The notes under the pieces were generated by a model. That model saw nothing but the letters and a program-made list of their open reading frames with translations, was not told the origin of the DNA and did not search any database. Shown in pieces: positions 25,847-35,028 of a stretch of DNA of 64,000 nt (positions within the stretch are counted from its first letter, which is position 1; each line of letters begins with the position of its first letter). Source of the DNA: Massilia terrae. Lineage in GTDB: Bacteria; Pseudomonadota; Gammaproteobacteria; Burkholderiales; Burkholderiaceae_D. The stretch is taken from positions 62,001 through 126,000 of the forward strand of contig NZ_JANUGU010000005.1 in the NCBI RefSeq assembly GCF_024753145.1. The letters run 5' to 3'. Made by a program: the position numbers and the translations under genes.

Positions 25847-27210
25847 GCTGCCTCCGCTTGGGTCTGGATGTCGTTGTGGATCGCGAGCGCCGCCAGCTTG
25901 CCGTGCTGGACGGCTTGCACGGTCAGGTCCTGGCCGGGCGCGATGCAATCGCCGCCGGCGTACACGCGCGGCAGCGCGGTGCGGAACTGCTCGTCGACGC
26001 GGATGCGGTCTCCTTCGCGTTCCAGCTCGCGCGCCAAAGGACCGGCGAAGCCGGCTTCATCGGCGGTCTGGCCGATGGCCTTGAACACGGCGTTGGCCGC
26101 GACATCGAAGGTCTCGCCGGTGCGCACGAGGCGCTCGCCATCCATGCGGGTGCGCTCGAAGCGCATGCCGCGCACCTTGCCGGCGTCGTCCAGCAGCACT
26201 TCCAGCGGCGCGGCCCAGGTGCGGATCTGCACGCCGTTGGCGCGGGCGATCTCGATCTCGTGGCCGGTGGCGCTCATCGCGTCCTCGCCGCGGCGATACA
26301 CCAGCGTGACCTCCTCGGCGCCGAGGCGCTTCGATTGCACGGCAATGTCGATCGCGGTATTGCCGGCACCGATGACGACGGCACTGCGCGGCACCGGGAG
26401 CTTGGACAGGTCGGCGGCCTGGCGCAGTTCGGCGATATAGTCGACCGCGGCGAGCATGCCGGGAGCGTCTTCGCCGGCGAGGCCGAGTGAACGGCTGGCG
26501 CCCAGGCCGATGGCGAGGAACACGGCGTCGTACTTGGCCTGCAGTTCGCCCAGGTCGAGGTTGTCGCCGAGCTTGCGGCCGTACTGGATCTCGATGCCGC
26601 CGATCGACAATAGGAAGGCGACTTCGCGCTGGGCGAAATCGTCGGTCAGCTTGTACTTGGCGATCCCGTATTCATTCAGGCCGCCCGGCTTGGCGTGCGA
26701 CTCGAACACCACCACCTCGTTGCCGAGCATGGCGAGGCGGTGGGCGCACGACAGGCCGGCGGGACCCGCGCCGACCACGGCAATGGTCTTGCCGGTGGAT
26801 GCGGCGCGCTGGAACGGATGCGTCTCGAAACGCGCGGTGTCGAGGGCGTAGCGCTGCAGCAGGCCGATCTTCACCGGCTGGCCTTCGGCGTCGTTGTTGC
26901 GCACGCAAGACTGTTCGCACAGGATCTCGGTGGGGCAAACGCGCGAGCAGCTGCCGCCGAGGATATTCTGCTTGAGGATGCCGTAGGCCGCGCCGTTCAC
27001 GTTGTGGTCGTGGATGTTGCGGATGAAGCTGGCCACGTCGATGTCGGTGGGGCAGGCCACGGTGCAGGGCGCGTCGTAGCAGTACAGGCAGCGCGCCGCT
27101 TCGATGGCAGCCTGGCGCGGGCTCAAAGGCGGCGCGAGGTCGGTGAACTGCTTGGCCAGCGCCGCATTTGAATCGGCGGCCGGCGGCAGGTGCTGGAGTG
27201 ACTCGATCAT
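25834..27210 (-). CDS. preT: NAD-dependent dihydropyrimidine dehydrogenase subunit PreT
   Basis: 458 residues from ATG 27210, chosen over the ATG at 27216 because AAGGG then has six-base spacing. Glutamate-synthase small-subunit-like flavoprotein: N-terminal Fe-S cysteines (CLYCYDAPCTVACP; CSRVCPTEILCEQSC), FAD motif VVGAGPAGLSCAHRL, nucleotide motif VIGAGNTAID, and C-terminal YAGGDC. It passes electrons from NAD(P)H to PreA. Somewhat longer than E. coli PreT (412). It overlaps preA, implying translational coupling. Confidence 0.94.
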   Translation of the reverse strand: MIESLQHLPPAADSNAALAKQFTDLAPPLSPRQAAIEAARCLYCYDAPCTVACPTDIDVASFIRNIHDHNVNGAAYGILKQNILGGSCSRVCPTEILCEQSCVRNNDAEGQPVKIGLLQRYALDTARFETHPFQRAASTGKTIAVVGAGPAGLSCAHRLAMLGNEVVVFESHAKPGGLNEYGIAKYKLTDDFAQREVAFLLSIGGIEIQYGRKLGDNLDLGELQAKYDAVFLAIGLGASRSLGLAGEDAPGMLAAVDYIAELRQAADLSKLPVPRSAVVIGAGNTAIDIAVQSKRLGAEEVTLVYRRGEDAMSATGHEIEIARANGVQIRTWAAPLEVLLDDAGKVRGMRFERTRMDGERLVRTGETFDVAANAVFKAIGQTADEAGFAGPLARELEREGDRIRVDEQFRTALPRVYAGGDCIAPGQDLTVQAVQHGKLAALAIHNDIQTQAEAAWPT

Positions 27211-27260
27211 GTGCATCCCTTTTTGTTTAATGCCTGGAATCGGTGCTACTGCCAACTACG

Positions 27261-27342
27261 CCGTCGTCCCCGCGCAGGCGGGGCCCCATAGGCCGCGTAC
27301 CAGGACGCTCAGTATGGGTTCCCGCCTGCGCGGGAATGACGG
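27261..27342. repeat. REPIN-like element
   Basis: CCGTCGTCCCCGCGCAGGCG left unit and inverted right unit (GTTCCCGCCTGCGCGGGAA, then TGACGG) around a 30-base middle, in the 148-base gap between mmsA and preT. Confidence 0.7.
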
Positions 27343-27358
27343 TTTTGAGCTTAACTAT

Positions 27359-28852
27359 TTATTTCATTTGCGGGAACGCGAACTCCACGCCCGAACTGGC
27401 GGTATTCGGCCAGCGCTGCATGACAGCCTTGTGCCGCGTATAGAAGCGCACACCCTCCGGCCCGTAAGCGTGATGGTCGCCAAACAGGCTGCGCTTCCAC
27501 CCGCCGAAGCTGTTGAAAGCCATCGGCACCGGCAGCGGCACGTTCACGCCGACCATCCCCACCTGCACCTGGCGAACGAACTCGCGCGCCACGCCGCCGT
27601 CGCGGGTGAACACCGCCACGCCGTTGCCGTACTCGTTCTTGTTGATGAGTTCGAGCGCGCTGCCCACGTCCGGCAGGCGCACCACGCACAGCACCGGCCC
27701 GAAAATCTCTTCCTTATAAATGGTCATCTCCGGCGTGACGTGGTCGAACAGCGTGCCGCCGATGAAGAAGCCCTTGTCGCGCCCGTCGACCTTGTGGCCG
27801 CGGCCGTCCACAACCAGGGTGGCTCCCTGCTCCACGCCCTGCCCGATCAGGTGCTCGATACGCTGCTTGGCGGCGCTCGTGACCACGGGACCCATTTCGG
27901 CGCCCGGCGTGGTGCCGTCGCCGATCTTGAGTGCGGCGGTACGCTTGGCCAGTTCCGCCACCAGCTTGTCGCCTGCATCGCCGATCGCCACCGCGACCGA
28001 GATCGCCATGCAGCGCTCGCCGGCAGAGCCGTAGGCCGCGCCGATCAGGGCATCCACCGCCATGCCCATGTCGGCATCCGGCATCACCACCATGTGGTTC
28101 TTGGCGCCGCCCAGCGCCTGCACGCGCTTGCCGCCGGCGCTTCCACGTGCGTAGATGTATTCCGCGATCGGGGTCGAGCCGACAAAGCTCACGGCCTGCA
28201 CCTCCGGATGGTCGAGCAGCGCATCGACCGCCACCTTGTCGCCCTGGACCACATTGAACACGCCGTCCGGCAGCCCCGCTTCCTTCAGCAGGCGCGCATG
28301 CAGCAGCGAGGCCGAAGGATCGCGTTCCGACGGCTTGAGCACGAAGGTGTTGCCGCACGCGAGCGCAATGGGAAACATCCACATCGGCACCATGACAGGG
28401 AAGTTAAACGGCGTGATGCCCGCGACCACGCCCAGCGGCTGGCGCATCGACCAGGCGTCGATACCGCGCGCGATCTGGTCGGTGAATTCGCCCTTGAGCA
28501 TTTGCGGGATGCCGACCGCGAACTCGACCACCTCGATGCCGCGCGCGACTTCGCCCGCCGCATCGGACAGGGTCTTGCCATGTTCGCGCGTGACCATGGC
28601 CGCGAATTCATCGGTGTGCTGCTGGCACAGCTGCAGGTAGCGGAACAGCACGCGGGCGCGCGCCAGCGCCGGGGTCGCGGCCCAAGCCGGGAAGGCCGCG
28701 GCGGCGGCGGCGACGGCTGCGTTGACTTCATCCGTTGTGGCCAGCGCCACGCGCGCGCACGGTTCGCCGAGCGCCGGGTTGAATACGTCGGCATAGCGCC
28801 CGCCACGGGTGTCGACCGGTTCGCCTTTGATGTAATGGGTGATGGTTTCCAT
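27359..28852 (-). CDS. mmsA: CoA-acylating (methyl)malonate-semialdehyde dehydrogenase
   Basis: 497 residues. ALDH superfamily with catalytic Cys281 in [11 protein letters not shown]; the general-base Glu found in ordinary ALDHs is Ala (ALGGAKNH), which is typical of the CoA-acylating MmsA group. [18 protein letters not shown] and [24 protein letters not shown] also match. It would convert malonate semialdehyde (from beta-alanine) to acetyl-CoA and methylmalonate semialdehyde (from beta-aminoisobutyrate) to propionyl-CoA. The start lies six bases after the transaminase stop. Confidence 0.93.
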   Translation of the reverse strand: METITHYIKGEPVDTRGGRYADVFNPALGEPCARVALATTDEVNAAVAAAAAAFPAWAATPALARARVLFRYLQLCQQHTDEFAAMVTREHGKTLSDAAGEVARGIEVVEFAVGIPQMLKGEFTDQIARGIDAWSMRQPLGVVAGITPFNFPVMVPMWMFPIALACGNTFVLKPSERDPSASLLHARLLKEAGLPDGVFNVVQGDKVAVDALLDHPEVQAVSFVGSTPIAEYIYARGSAGGKRVQALGGAKNHMVVMPDADMGMAVDALIGAAYGSAGERCMAISVAVAIGDAGDKLVAELAKRTAALKIGDGTTPGAEMGPVVTSAAKQRIEHLIGQGVEQGATLVVDGRGHKVDGRDKGFFIGGTLFDHVTPEMTIYKEEIFGPVLCVVRLPDVGSALELINKNEYGNGVAVFTRDGGVAREFVRQVQVGMVGVNVPLPVPMAFNSFGGWKRSLFGDHHAYGPEGVRFYTRHKAVMQRWPNTASSGVEFAFPQMK

Positions 28853-28858
28853 GTCTGC

Positions 28859-30175
28859 TTATTCCAGGTTCTTGAGGACTTTGGCGAGCTTGCCGAACAA
28901 TTCGTCGATGTGCTGCTTCTCCAGCACCAGCGGCGGCGACAGCGCGATGATGTCGCCGGTGGTGCGGATCAGGATGCCGTCGGCGAAGGCCTGCTTGAAC
29001 GCGGCGTAGGCGCGCGCCCCCGGCTTGCCCGCGATCGGTTCAAGCTCGATGCCGGCGATGATGCCGACCGTGCGGATGTCGATCACGTGCGGCAGCCCGC
29101 GCAGCGAGTGCACCGCGTCTTCCCAATAGGCCTGCATGCCCTGCGCGTGCTCCAGGATCTTCTGTTCCTTGAACACTTCCAGCGTCGCCAGCGACGCCGC
29201 GCACGCCACCGGGTGGCCCGAGTAGGTATAGCCGTGGAACAGTTCGATGCCGGCCGGCGCATCCATGAAGGCGTCGTAGATGAACTGCTTGGTGAACACC
29301 GCGCCCATCGGGATGGTGCCGTTGGTGAGGCCCTTGGCGGTGGTGATCATGTCCGGCTCGACGTCGAAGAAGTCGGCGGCCATGGGTGTGCCGAGGCGGC
29401 CGAAGCCGGTGATGACTTCGTCGAAGATCAGCAGGATGCCGTGTTTGGTGCAGATCTCGCGCAGCTTCTTGAGGTAGCCCTTGGGCGGAATCAGCACGCC
29501 GGTCGATCCGGCCACCGGCTCGACGATGACGGCGGCGATGGTGGACGGGTCGTGCAGCGCGACGATCTTTTCCAGCTCGTCGGCCAGCTCGGCGCCATGT
29601 TCCGGCTCGCCGCGCGTGAAGGCGTTCTTCTGCAGGTTGTGCGTGTGCGGCAGATGGTCGGCGCCCGGCAGCAGCGGGCCGAAGCTCTTGCGATTGGGCC
29701 CGATGCCGCCGACCGACAGGCCGCCGAAGCCGACGCCGTGGTAGCCGCGCTCGCGCCCGATCAGGCGGGTGCGGCTGCCCTGGCCGCGCGCGCGGTGGTA
29801 GGCCAGCGCCATCTTCAGCGCCGTGTCCACCGATTCCGAACCGGAGTTGGTATAGAACACCTGGCCGAATTTGTGGCCGGTGTATTCCATCAGCTTCTCG
29901 GCCAGGTCGAAGGCGGCCGGGTGCCCCATCTGGAAGGTGGGCGCGAAGTCGAGCTGGCCGACCATCTCGCGCACCGCCGCCACGATCTTCGGCTGCGCGT
30001 GCCCGCACGGCACGCACCACAGGCCGGCGGTGCCGTCCAGCACTTGCCTGCCGTCGACGTCCTTGTAATACATCCCTTCCGCCGATACCAGCAGGCGCGG
30101 GTGCGCCTTGAAGTCGCGGTTATTGGTAAAGGGCATCCAAAATGAGGACATCGATGTCGGTCGCGATTCGTTCAT
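28859..30175 (-). CDS. Beta-alanine/omega-amino acid:pyruvate aminotransferase
   Basis: 438 residues, class III PLP aminotransferase. YTNSGSESVDTALKMA (cofactor pocket), RGYHGVGFGGLSVGG, IFDEVITGFGRLG, and PLP Lys281 in MITTAKGLTNG are visible. The substrate-side motif and length match omega-amino acid:pyruvate aminotransferases. First gene of the operon; ATG 30175 has AGGGAGA upstream. It moves the amino group from beta-alanine (end product of the pyrimidine route) to pyruvate, giving malonate semialdehyde for the next gene. Confidence 0.92.
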   Translation of the reverse strand: MNESRPTSMSSFWMPFTNNRDFKAHPRLLVSAEGMYYKDVDGRQVLDGTAGLWCVPCGHAQPKIVAAVREMVGQLDFAPTFQMGHPAAFDLAEKLMEYTGHKFGQVFYTNSGSESVDTALKMALAYHRARGQGSRTRLIGRERGYHGVGFGGLSVGGIGPNRKSFGPLLPGADHLPHTHNLQKNAFTRGEPEHGAELADELEKIVALHDPSTIAAVIVEPVAGSTGVLIPPKGYLKKLREICTKHGILLIFDEVITGFGRLGTPMAADFFDVEPDMITTAKGLTNGTIPMGAVFTKQFIYDAFMDAPAGIELFHGYTYSGHPVACAASLATLEVFKEQKILEHAQGMQAYWEDAVHSLRGLPHVIDIRTVGIIAGIELEPIAGKPGARAYAAFKQAFADGILIRTTGDIIALSPPLVLEKQHIDELFGKLAKVLKNLE

Positions 30176-30199
30176 GAGGCATCTCCCTGGAGGTTATGC

Positions 30200-30219
30200 G
30201 CCAAATTTTCCCATTTGGC
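30200..30219. promoter_or_regulatory. Inverted repeat upstream of pyrimidine operon
   Basis: GCCAAAT-N6-ATTTGGC, perfect 7-base arms, 25 bases before the transaminase start, within the divergent spacer to the MocR gene. Candidate operator for the RutR-like or MocR regulator. Confidence 0.5.
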
Positions 30220-30291
30220 AAAACATTGATGTGATAATAATCAGCAGTACAATTGAGGCACAGATACAGAATCGGCAAACGTGTCCAACCG

Positions 30292-30321
30292 TATTGGTCG
30301 ATTGAACTGTACAGTTATTGG
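30292..30321. promoter_or_regulatory. Direct repeats and palindrome before mocR
   Basis: TATTGG occurs at 30292-30297 and again at 30316-30321 (24-base period), bracketing the perfect palindrome AACTGTACAGTT (30305-30316). MocR/GabR proteins typically bind direct repeats roughly two to three turns apart close to their own promoter. Position is 20 bases before the mocR start. Confidence 0.45.
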
Positions 30322-30340
30322 CTAATGCCAGGAGCATGGG

Positions 30341-31777
30341 ATGGAGGAAGTTTCCTGCGGCACCGATGCAGCGGCATGGCCGGTGCTGGCGATCGATCGC
30401 AGCAAGCGCGGCAGCCTTGTCGATCAGATTGTGGCGGCGATCGCGCAGATGGTAAACCAGCGCGTGCTGCGCGCCGGCACCAAGATGCCCTCGGTTCGAC
30501 AATTCGCAAAGTGTAATGGCGTATCCACCTTCACGGTGGTCGAATCCTACGATCGCCTGTTGCACCTGGGACTGTTGTCATCGCGCCGCGGTTCCGGTTT
30601 CTTTGTCGCCCGCAACAGCAGCGAAGCGCCGCAGCAGCAGGCCAGCGAGCCGGCCAGCGGCATCGTCGACGCGCTCGCGCCCGATCTCTATTCCGGCCAG
30701 TCCGACCTGCTGCCGGTCGGCGCCGGCTGGCTGCCGCCCGAACTGTATGCCGAATCGATGCTGGCCGACGCCGTGCGCCACGCGATGAAGATCCCGGCCG
30801 GGCGCCTGCGCGGCTACGGCCAGCCGCTCGGTTTCGCGGCGCTGCGCCAGCACCTGGCCAGCACCTTGTCGGCCGAGCTGTTCGCGGTCGAGCCGGACCA
30901 GGTGCTGCTGACCCACGGCGCCACCCACGCCTTCGACCTCGTGCTGCGCACCCTCACCCGCCCCGGCGACACCGTGTTCGTCGAGGAGCCCGGCTACAGC
31001 AACCTGCACGCGCTGGTGCGCCACCACGGCTGCGTGCCGGTCGGCATCCCGCGCGGCGAGGCCGGGCTGGACATGGACGAACTGGCGCGCCAGGCCGCGC
31101 TGGCCCAGCCCAAGCTCATGTTCGTCAACACGGTGCTGCAAAACCCGCTCGGCACCTCGCTCACGCAGGCGCAGGCGCACCGGCTGCTGGCGCTCGCGGA
31201 CCAGTTCGATTTCTGGCTGGTGGAAGACGACATCTACCGCGAGCTGGCCGCGCCGGGCGATGCCTCGCTGGCGGCCATGGACGGGCTGCGCCGCGTGATC
31301 CGGGTCGGCAGCTTTTCCAAGACCCTGTCGCCGCTGCTGCGCGTGGGCTCGATGTGCGCCTCGCGCTCGCTGATGCCGGAACTGCTGCGCGTGAAGATGC
31401 TGACCGGCCTGACGACCTCCGAAATCAACGAGCGCGCCGTGCACGACGCGATCACCGCGCGGCCCTACAAGCGCAATATCGCGCGGCTGGTGCAGCAGCT
31501 CGACAGCGCGCGCCAGCAGTCGCTCGACGCGCTGCGCGAGGCCGGCCTGACGCCGCTGGCGGCGCCGCGCGGCGGCATGTTCGTGAGCGCCGCGCTGGAT
31601 GGCGCGCCAAGCCCCGCGCGCAGCGGCAGGACCATCGCGGCGGCCGCGCTCAAGGCCGGCATCCAGCTGGCGCCGGGCGAATTCTTTTTACTAGGCGAAC
31701 CAGACGCCGTCTGGTTCCGTTTCAACGTGGCGTATGCGGCCGATCCCGGCCTGCTGCGCTTCCTGCAGTCGATCTGA
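30341..31777 (+). CDS. MocR-family (GntR/aminotransferase) regulator of pyrimidine operon
   Basis: 478 residues from ATG 30341 with GGAG six bases upstream. N-terminal GntR wHTH (LRAGTKMPSVRQFAKCNGVSTFTVVESYDRLL, about 25-85) plus an aminotransferase-like domain with PLP lysine in RVGSFSKTLSPLLRVG and FVNTVLQNPLGTSL. Divergent from the transaminase-led operon. A regulator that binds PLP and senses an amino compound fits an operon whose product is beta-alanine. It is followed after 11 bases by the RutR-like gene, so the two are co-transcribed. Confidence 0.88.
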   Translation: MEEVSCGTDAAAWPVLAIDRSKRGSLVDQIVAAIAQMVNQRVLRAGTKMPSVRQFAKCNGVSTFTVVESYDRLLHLGLLSSRRGSGFFVARNSSEAPQQQASEPASGIVDALAPDLYSGQSDLLPVGAGWLPPELYAESMLADAVRHAMKIPAGRLRGYGQPLGFAALRQHLASTLSAELFAVEPDQVLLTHGATHAFDLVLRTLTRPGDTVFVEEPGYSNLHALVRHHGCVPVGIPRGEAGLDMDELARQAALAQPKLMFVNTVLQNPLGTSLTQAQAHRLLALADQFDFWLVEDDIYRELAAPGDASLAAMDGLRRVIRVGSFSKTLSPLLRVGSMCASRSLMPELLRVKMLTGLTTSEINERAVHDAITARPYKRNIARLVQQLDSARQQSLDALREAGLTPLAAPRGGMFVSAALDGAPSPARSGRTIAAAALKAGIQLAPGEFFLLGEPDAVWFRFNVAYAADPGLLRFLQSI

Positions 31778-31788
31778 CGGAGAATCAC

Positions 31789-32430
31789 ATGGACAGTGCT
31801 GATAACAGCAAGGTCACCAAACGCCATACGGGACGCGACCGCGTCGAAGCCGGCATCGTCGCCACCGCCGTCCGCATTTTCGCCGAGTGCGGCTACGAAG
31901 GCACGGCGGTCGCCGCCATCGCCGAAGCGGCCGGCCTGTCGAAGCAGAACCTGATGTACTACTTCCCGACCAAGCAGGCGCTGTACGAGCGCGTGCTGGA
32001 CGATGTGCTGGACGACTGGCTGGCGCGCATGGAAACCCTGGCCGATCCCGCTGGCGAACCGGCCGACGTGCTGCGCGCCTATGTGCACGCCAAGCTGCGC
32101 TTCTCGCGCGAACAGCCGGCGGCGTCGCGGGTCTACGCGATGGAGATGATCGGCGGCGCCAAGATCTACAGCGAGCAGATCAAGCGGCGCGTGGTGCCGC
32201 TGCTGCGCCGCGACATCGAGATCTTCGAACAGTGGATCGCGCAGGGCCGCATCGCCGCTGTCGACGCCACCCACCTCCTGTTCGCGCTGTGGGCCATGAC
32301 CCAGTCGTACGCGGACTTCTCGGCGCAGATGAAGCTGGTGCTGGGCCAAGACGAACTCACCGACGCCGACTTCGAGCACGCCGAACAACTCATCACCACC
32401 ATGGTCACCCGCACCATCGCGGTCGACTGA
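31789..32430 (+). CDS. rutR: RutR-like TetR-family regulator
   Basis: 213 residues from ATG 31789 (GGAGA before it). TetR HTH with IAEAAGLSKQNLMYYFPTKQALYERVL, and a C-terminal domain with SREQPAASRVYAMEMIGGAKI and HLLFALWAMTQSYADFS, very close in pattern to E. coli RutR, which binds uracil and thymine and represses pyrimidine degradation (rut) genes. Here no rut monooxygenase genes are visible; the neighbour is the PreAT route, so a pyrimidine-sensing role on that operon is inferred. Confidence 0.85.
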   Translation: MDSADNSKVTKRHTGRDRVEAGIVATAVRIFAECGYEGTAVAAIAEAAGLSKQNLMYYFPTKQALYERVLDDVLDDWLARMETLADPAGEPADVLRAYVHAKLRFSREQPAASRVYAMEMIGGAKIYSEQIKRRVVPLLRRDIEIFEQWIAQGRIAAVDATHLLFALWAMTQSYADFSAQMKLVLGQDELTDADFEHAEQLITTMVTRTIAVD

Positions 32431-32439
32431 AAGGGCCAC

Positions 32440-33009
32440 ATGCCGGTACTGACTCCCACTGTCCTCGAGACGCCGCGCCTGCGCCTGCGCTGGATCACGC
32501 CCGCCGATGCCGAGGCGCTGTACGCGGTGCTGTCCGATCCGCTGGTCACCCAGTACTGGAGCGGCGGGCCGTGGACCTCGATCGATCAGGCCCACAGATC
32601 GATCGCCGATTCGCTCGCCAACTACGCCGACGGCAGCGGAGTGCGCTTCGTGATCGAGCTGGCCGACACGCCGGGACTGATCGGCTACGTCACGCTGCAC
32701 CACTTCATGGACGCCAGCCGCCGTTGCGAAGTTGGCTACGCGCTGGCGCAGCCCTACTGGAACCAGCGCTACGCCGGCGAAGCGCTGCGCGCCGTGCTCG
32801 AATACGGGTTCCGCGACCTTGACCTGAACCGTATCGAAGCCGACATCGATCCCGCCAACCTGGCCTCGGCGCGGCTGCTGGAACGTTACGGTTTTCGCAA
32901 GGAAGGCTATATGCCGGAGCGCTGGATCGTCAACGGCCAGCCCGCCGACACCGTGTTCTACGGCCTGCTGCGCAGCTACTGGGACACGGCACCGTTCGTC
33001 AGCCAATGA
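32440..33009 (+). CDS. GNAT-family N-acetyltransferase, RimJ/RimL type
   Basis: 189 residues. ETPRLRLRWITPADAEALY opening, EVGYALAQPYWNQRYAGEALRAVLEYGF (acetyl-CoA loop region) and NLASARLLERYGFRKEGY closing, all typical of the RimJ/RimL-like GNAT subfamily that acetylates N-termini or small amines. It follows the RutR-like gene by nine bases and may be transcribed with it. Substrate unknown. Confidence 0.87.
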   Translation: MPVLTPTVLETPRLRLRWITPADAEALYAVLSDPLVTQYWSGGPWTSIDQAHRSIADSLANYADGSGVRFVIELADTPGLIGYVTLHHFMDASRRCEVGYALAQPYWNQRYAGEALRAVLEYGFRDLDLNRIEADIDPANLASARLLERYGFRKEGYMPERWIVNGQPADTVFYGLLRSYWDTAPFVSQ

Positions 33010-33110
33010 CACCGGCTGGCCCTGCGGATGCGCAGTTCATCGGAACACGCTGGAGCGGCCGCGGGCCGCGCCGTACAGTGGCGCCATCTACTGTGATGGA
33101 TGGAGCTGTT

Positions 33111-33362
33111 GTGAAACCTGCAAACTTCAATACCCTGCTCGACGATATCCGCGACGCCTGCGCCACCGTGTTCGCCACGCTGCTGGGCGCCGCCAAGCAG
33201 ATCGCGACGCTGCCGTGGCCGGCGCTGCTGGTGTGCGCCTTCTTCCTCGCGCTGGCGATCACGCTGATCCCGGTCGCGCTGACCCTGTTCGTGCTGTTCC
33301 TGGCAATCAAACTTGCGGTCGGCCTGATCGTCGTCGACAAGCAGCGCAGCCGGAGGAACTGA
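33111..33362 (+). CDS. Small membrane protein preceding LytS-like kinase
   Basis: 83 residues from GTG 33111, with GGAG (33102-33105) at good spacing; an ATG at 33096 and another at the end of the GNAT gene are less well placed. A soluble N-terminal stretch is followed by one long or two closely spaced hydrophobic segments (about 32-70; LPWPALLVCAFFLALAITLIPVALTLFVLFLAIKLAVGLIVV) and a basic tail. It is one base upstream of the sensor kinase gene and may be its membrane accessory. Unknown family. Confidence 0.65.
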   Translation: MKPANFNTLLDDIRDACATVFATLLGAAKQIATLPWPALLVCAFFLALAITLIPVALTLFVLFLAIKLAVGLIVVDKQRSRRN

Positions 33363-33363
33363 T

Positions 33364-34254
33364 ATGCAAGCCAGCCACTTCAACCGCGTGATGGATTTCG
33401 TGCGCGACGCCGTCAAGGAAGCGAGCGAGCTGTGGTGGCGCTTCTTCGACTGGCTCGCGGTGATCGAATGGCGCCAGCTCTACCTGGTCTGGTTCCTCGT
33501 GCTGGTCTTCGGCGGCATGGTCAACCTGGCCGAGCCGGCCACCTGGTTCATCCTGATCTCGTTCGGCGTCAAGATCCTGGCCAAGGGCAAGCGCCGCGCC
33601 GAACTGGTAGCCAAGGAAGCCACGCTCAAGGCCGACGTCGCCGACCTCGAACGCAAGCTGACCGAAGCCCAGATGGCCGCGCTGCAGGCGCAGATCGAGC
33701 CGCACTTCTTGTTCAACACGCTCGCCCTGATCGGCCAGCTGATCGAGACCGATCCGCCGGAAGCGGCGCGCGTGCACCAGCACCTGATCGACTACCTGCG
33801 CTCGACACTGCCGCAGATGCGCAGCGGCGGCACCGGCACGCTCGGCAAGCAGGTCGAGCTGTCCAAGGCCTACCTGGCGATCATGCAAGCACGGATGAAG
33901 GAACGCCTCAAGGTGCGCTTCGAGGTGCCGGACTTTCTCGGCACCTCGCCGTTCCCGCCGATGATGCTGCAGACCCTGATCGAGAACTCGATCAAGCACG
34001 GGCTGGAGCCGAAGATCGAGGGCGGCACCATCGAGGTGACGGCGCGGGTCGAAGGCGCGACCCTGCACGTGGACGTGTGCGATGATGGCGTCGGCATCGA
34101 CCCGCATGCCGACGACGGCGTCGGCCTGGCCAATATCCGCGAACGCCTGCAGCTGCTGTACGGCAGCCGCGCGGAGCTGGTGGTGATGACCCCGCCCGCC
34201 GGCGGCGCCTGCGCCTCGGTGCGCATTCCCTACAAGATGATGGAGGACGCATGA
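33364..34254 (+). CDS. LytS/YehU-type sensor histidine kinase
   Basis: 296 residues (GAGGAA site). Two N-terminal transmembrane segments (about 37-72), a coiled-coil (73-110), the His_kinase motif AQIEPHFLFNTL with His114, an N-box (TLIENSIKHGLEPK) and an ATP lid (DDGVGIDPHADDGVGLANIRERL). No extracellular sensor domain beyond short loops, so it may sense the membrane or a partner such as the small protein just upstream. It overlaps the response regulator by four bases. Confidence 0.91.
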   Translation: MQASHFNRVMDFVRDAVKEASELWWRFFDWLAVIEWRQLYLVWFLVLVFGGMVNLAEPATWFILISFGVKILAKGKRRAELVAKEATLKADVADLERKLTEAQMAALQAQIEPHFLFNTLALIGQLIETDPPEAARVHQHLIDYLRSTLPQMRSGGTGTLGKQVELSKAYLAIMQARMKERLKVRFEVPDFLGTSPFPPMMLQTLIENSIKHGLEPKIEGGTIEVTARVEGATLHVDVCDDGVGIDPHADDGVGLANIRERLQLLYGSRAELVVMTPPAGGACASVRIPYKMMEDA

Positions 34255-35021
34255 GGAGCAAACCGGTGACCGCGCTGATTGCCGACGACGAAGAGCCGAT
34301 GCGCGCACAGCTGCGCACCCGCCTGGCCGCGGCCTGGCCCGAGCTGCAGATCGTCGCCGAAGCCGCCAACGGCGTGGAAGCGGTCGCGCTGGCGAAGGAG
34401 CACCAGCCGGACATCGCCTTCCTCGACATCCGCATGCCCGGCATGACCGGCATCGAGGCCGCGCGCGAACTGTACAACCGCTGCCACATCGTGTTCGCCA
34501 CCGCCTACGACCAGTACGCGCTGGACGCCTTCGAACAGGGCGCGATGGACTACCTGCTCAAGCCGGTCTCGCCGGAGCGCCTGGCCACCACCTGCGAGCG
34601 CCTGCGCCAGCGGATCGCGACGGCGCCGAAGGACATCGGCGCGCAGCTGGCCCAGCTCACCGAAGTGCTCAAGGGCGGCGGCGAAAAGAAGAAGAGCTAC
34701 CTGCGCTGGATCCAGGCCCAGGTCGGCGGCAGCCTGCGCATGGTCAGCACGCGCGAGGTGCTGTTCTTCCAGTCCGACGAAAAATACACGCTGGTGCAGA
34801 CCGCCACCGCCGAGCTCCTGATCCGCAAGACGCTCAAGGAGCTGGTGGACGAGCTGGATCCGGACGAATTCTGGCGCATCCACCGCTCGACCTTGGTGCG
34901 GGTGGACGCGATCGCCTCGGTGTCGCGCGACGAGCGCGGGCGGCAGATGCTCAAGCTGCGCGGCTATCCGGGCGAGCTGGAAGTCAGCCGCAACCACGCG
35001 CACCTGTTCCAGCAGATGTAG
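34251..35021 (+). CDS. LytTR-family response regulator
   Basis: 256 residues. Receiver domain with ADDEEPM acid pocket, Asp59 in IAFLDIRMPG and Lys104 in YLLKPVSPE; LytTR DNA-binding domain about 150-254 (VREVLFFQSDEKYTLV-type beta segments; WRIHRSTLVRVDAIASV; LEVSRNHAHLFQQM). ATGA overlap with the kinase gene. LytTR proteins bind direct repeats upstream of targets such as exopolysaccharide or membrane-stress genes. No target is obvious nearby. Confidence 0.91.
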   Translation: MRSKPVTALIADDEEPMRAQLRTRLAAAWPELQIVAEAANGVEAVALAKEHQPDIAFLDIRMPGMTGIEAARELYNRCHIVFATAYDQYALDAFEQGAMDYLLKPVSPERLATTCERLRQRIATAPKDIGAQLAQLTEVLKGGGEKKKSYLRWIQAQVGGSLRMVSTREVLFFQSDEKYTLVQTATAELLIRKTLKELVDELDPDEFWRIHRSTLVRVDAIASVSRDERGRQMLKLRGYPGELEVSRNHAHLFQQM

Positions 35022-35028
35022 TACAACA

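Noticed and set aside
27104-30145. A 1013-codon plus-strand frame opposite preT, mmsA and the transaminase
   Set aside because: Same mirror effect; composition is His/Arg-biased and crosses three real genes and a REPIN.
33006-33110. Longer version of the small membrane protein starting at the end of the GNAT gene
   Set aside because: The added N-terminus is Pro/Arg/Gly-rich and unlike coding sequence, whereas the GTG at 33111 has a well-spaced GGAG.
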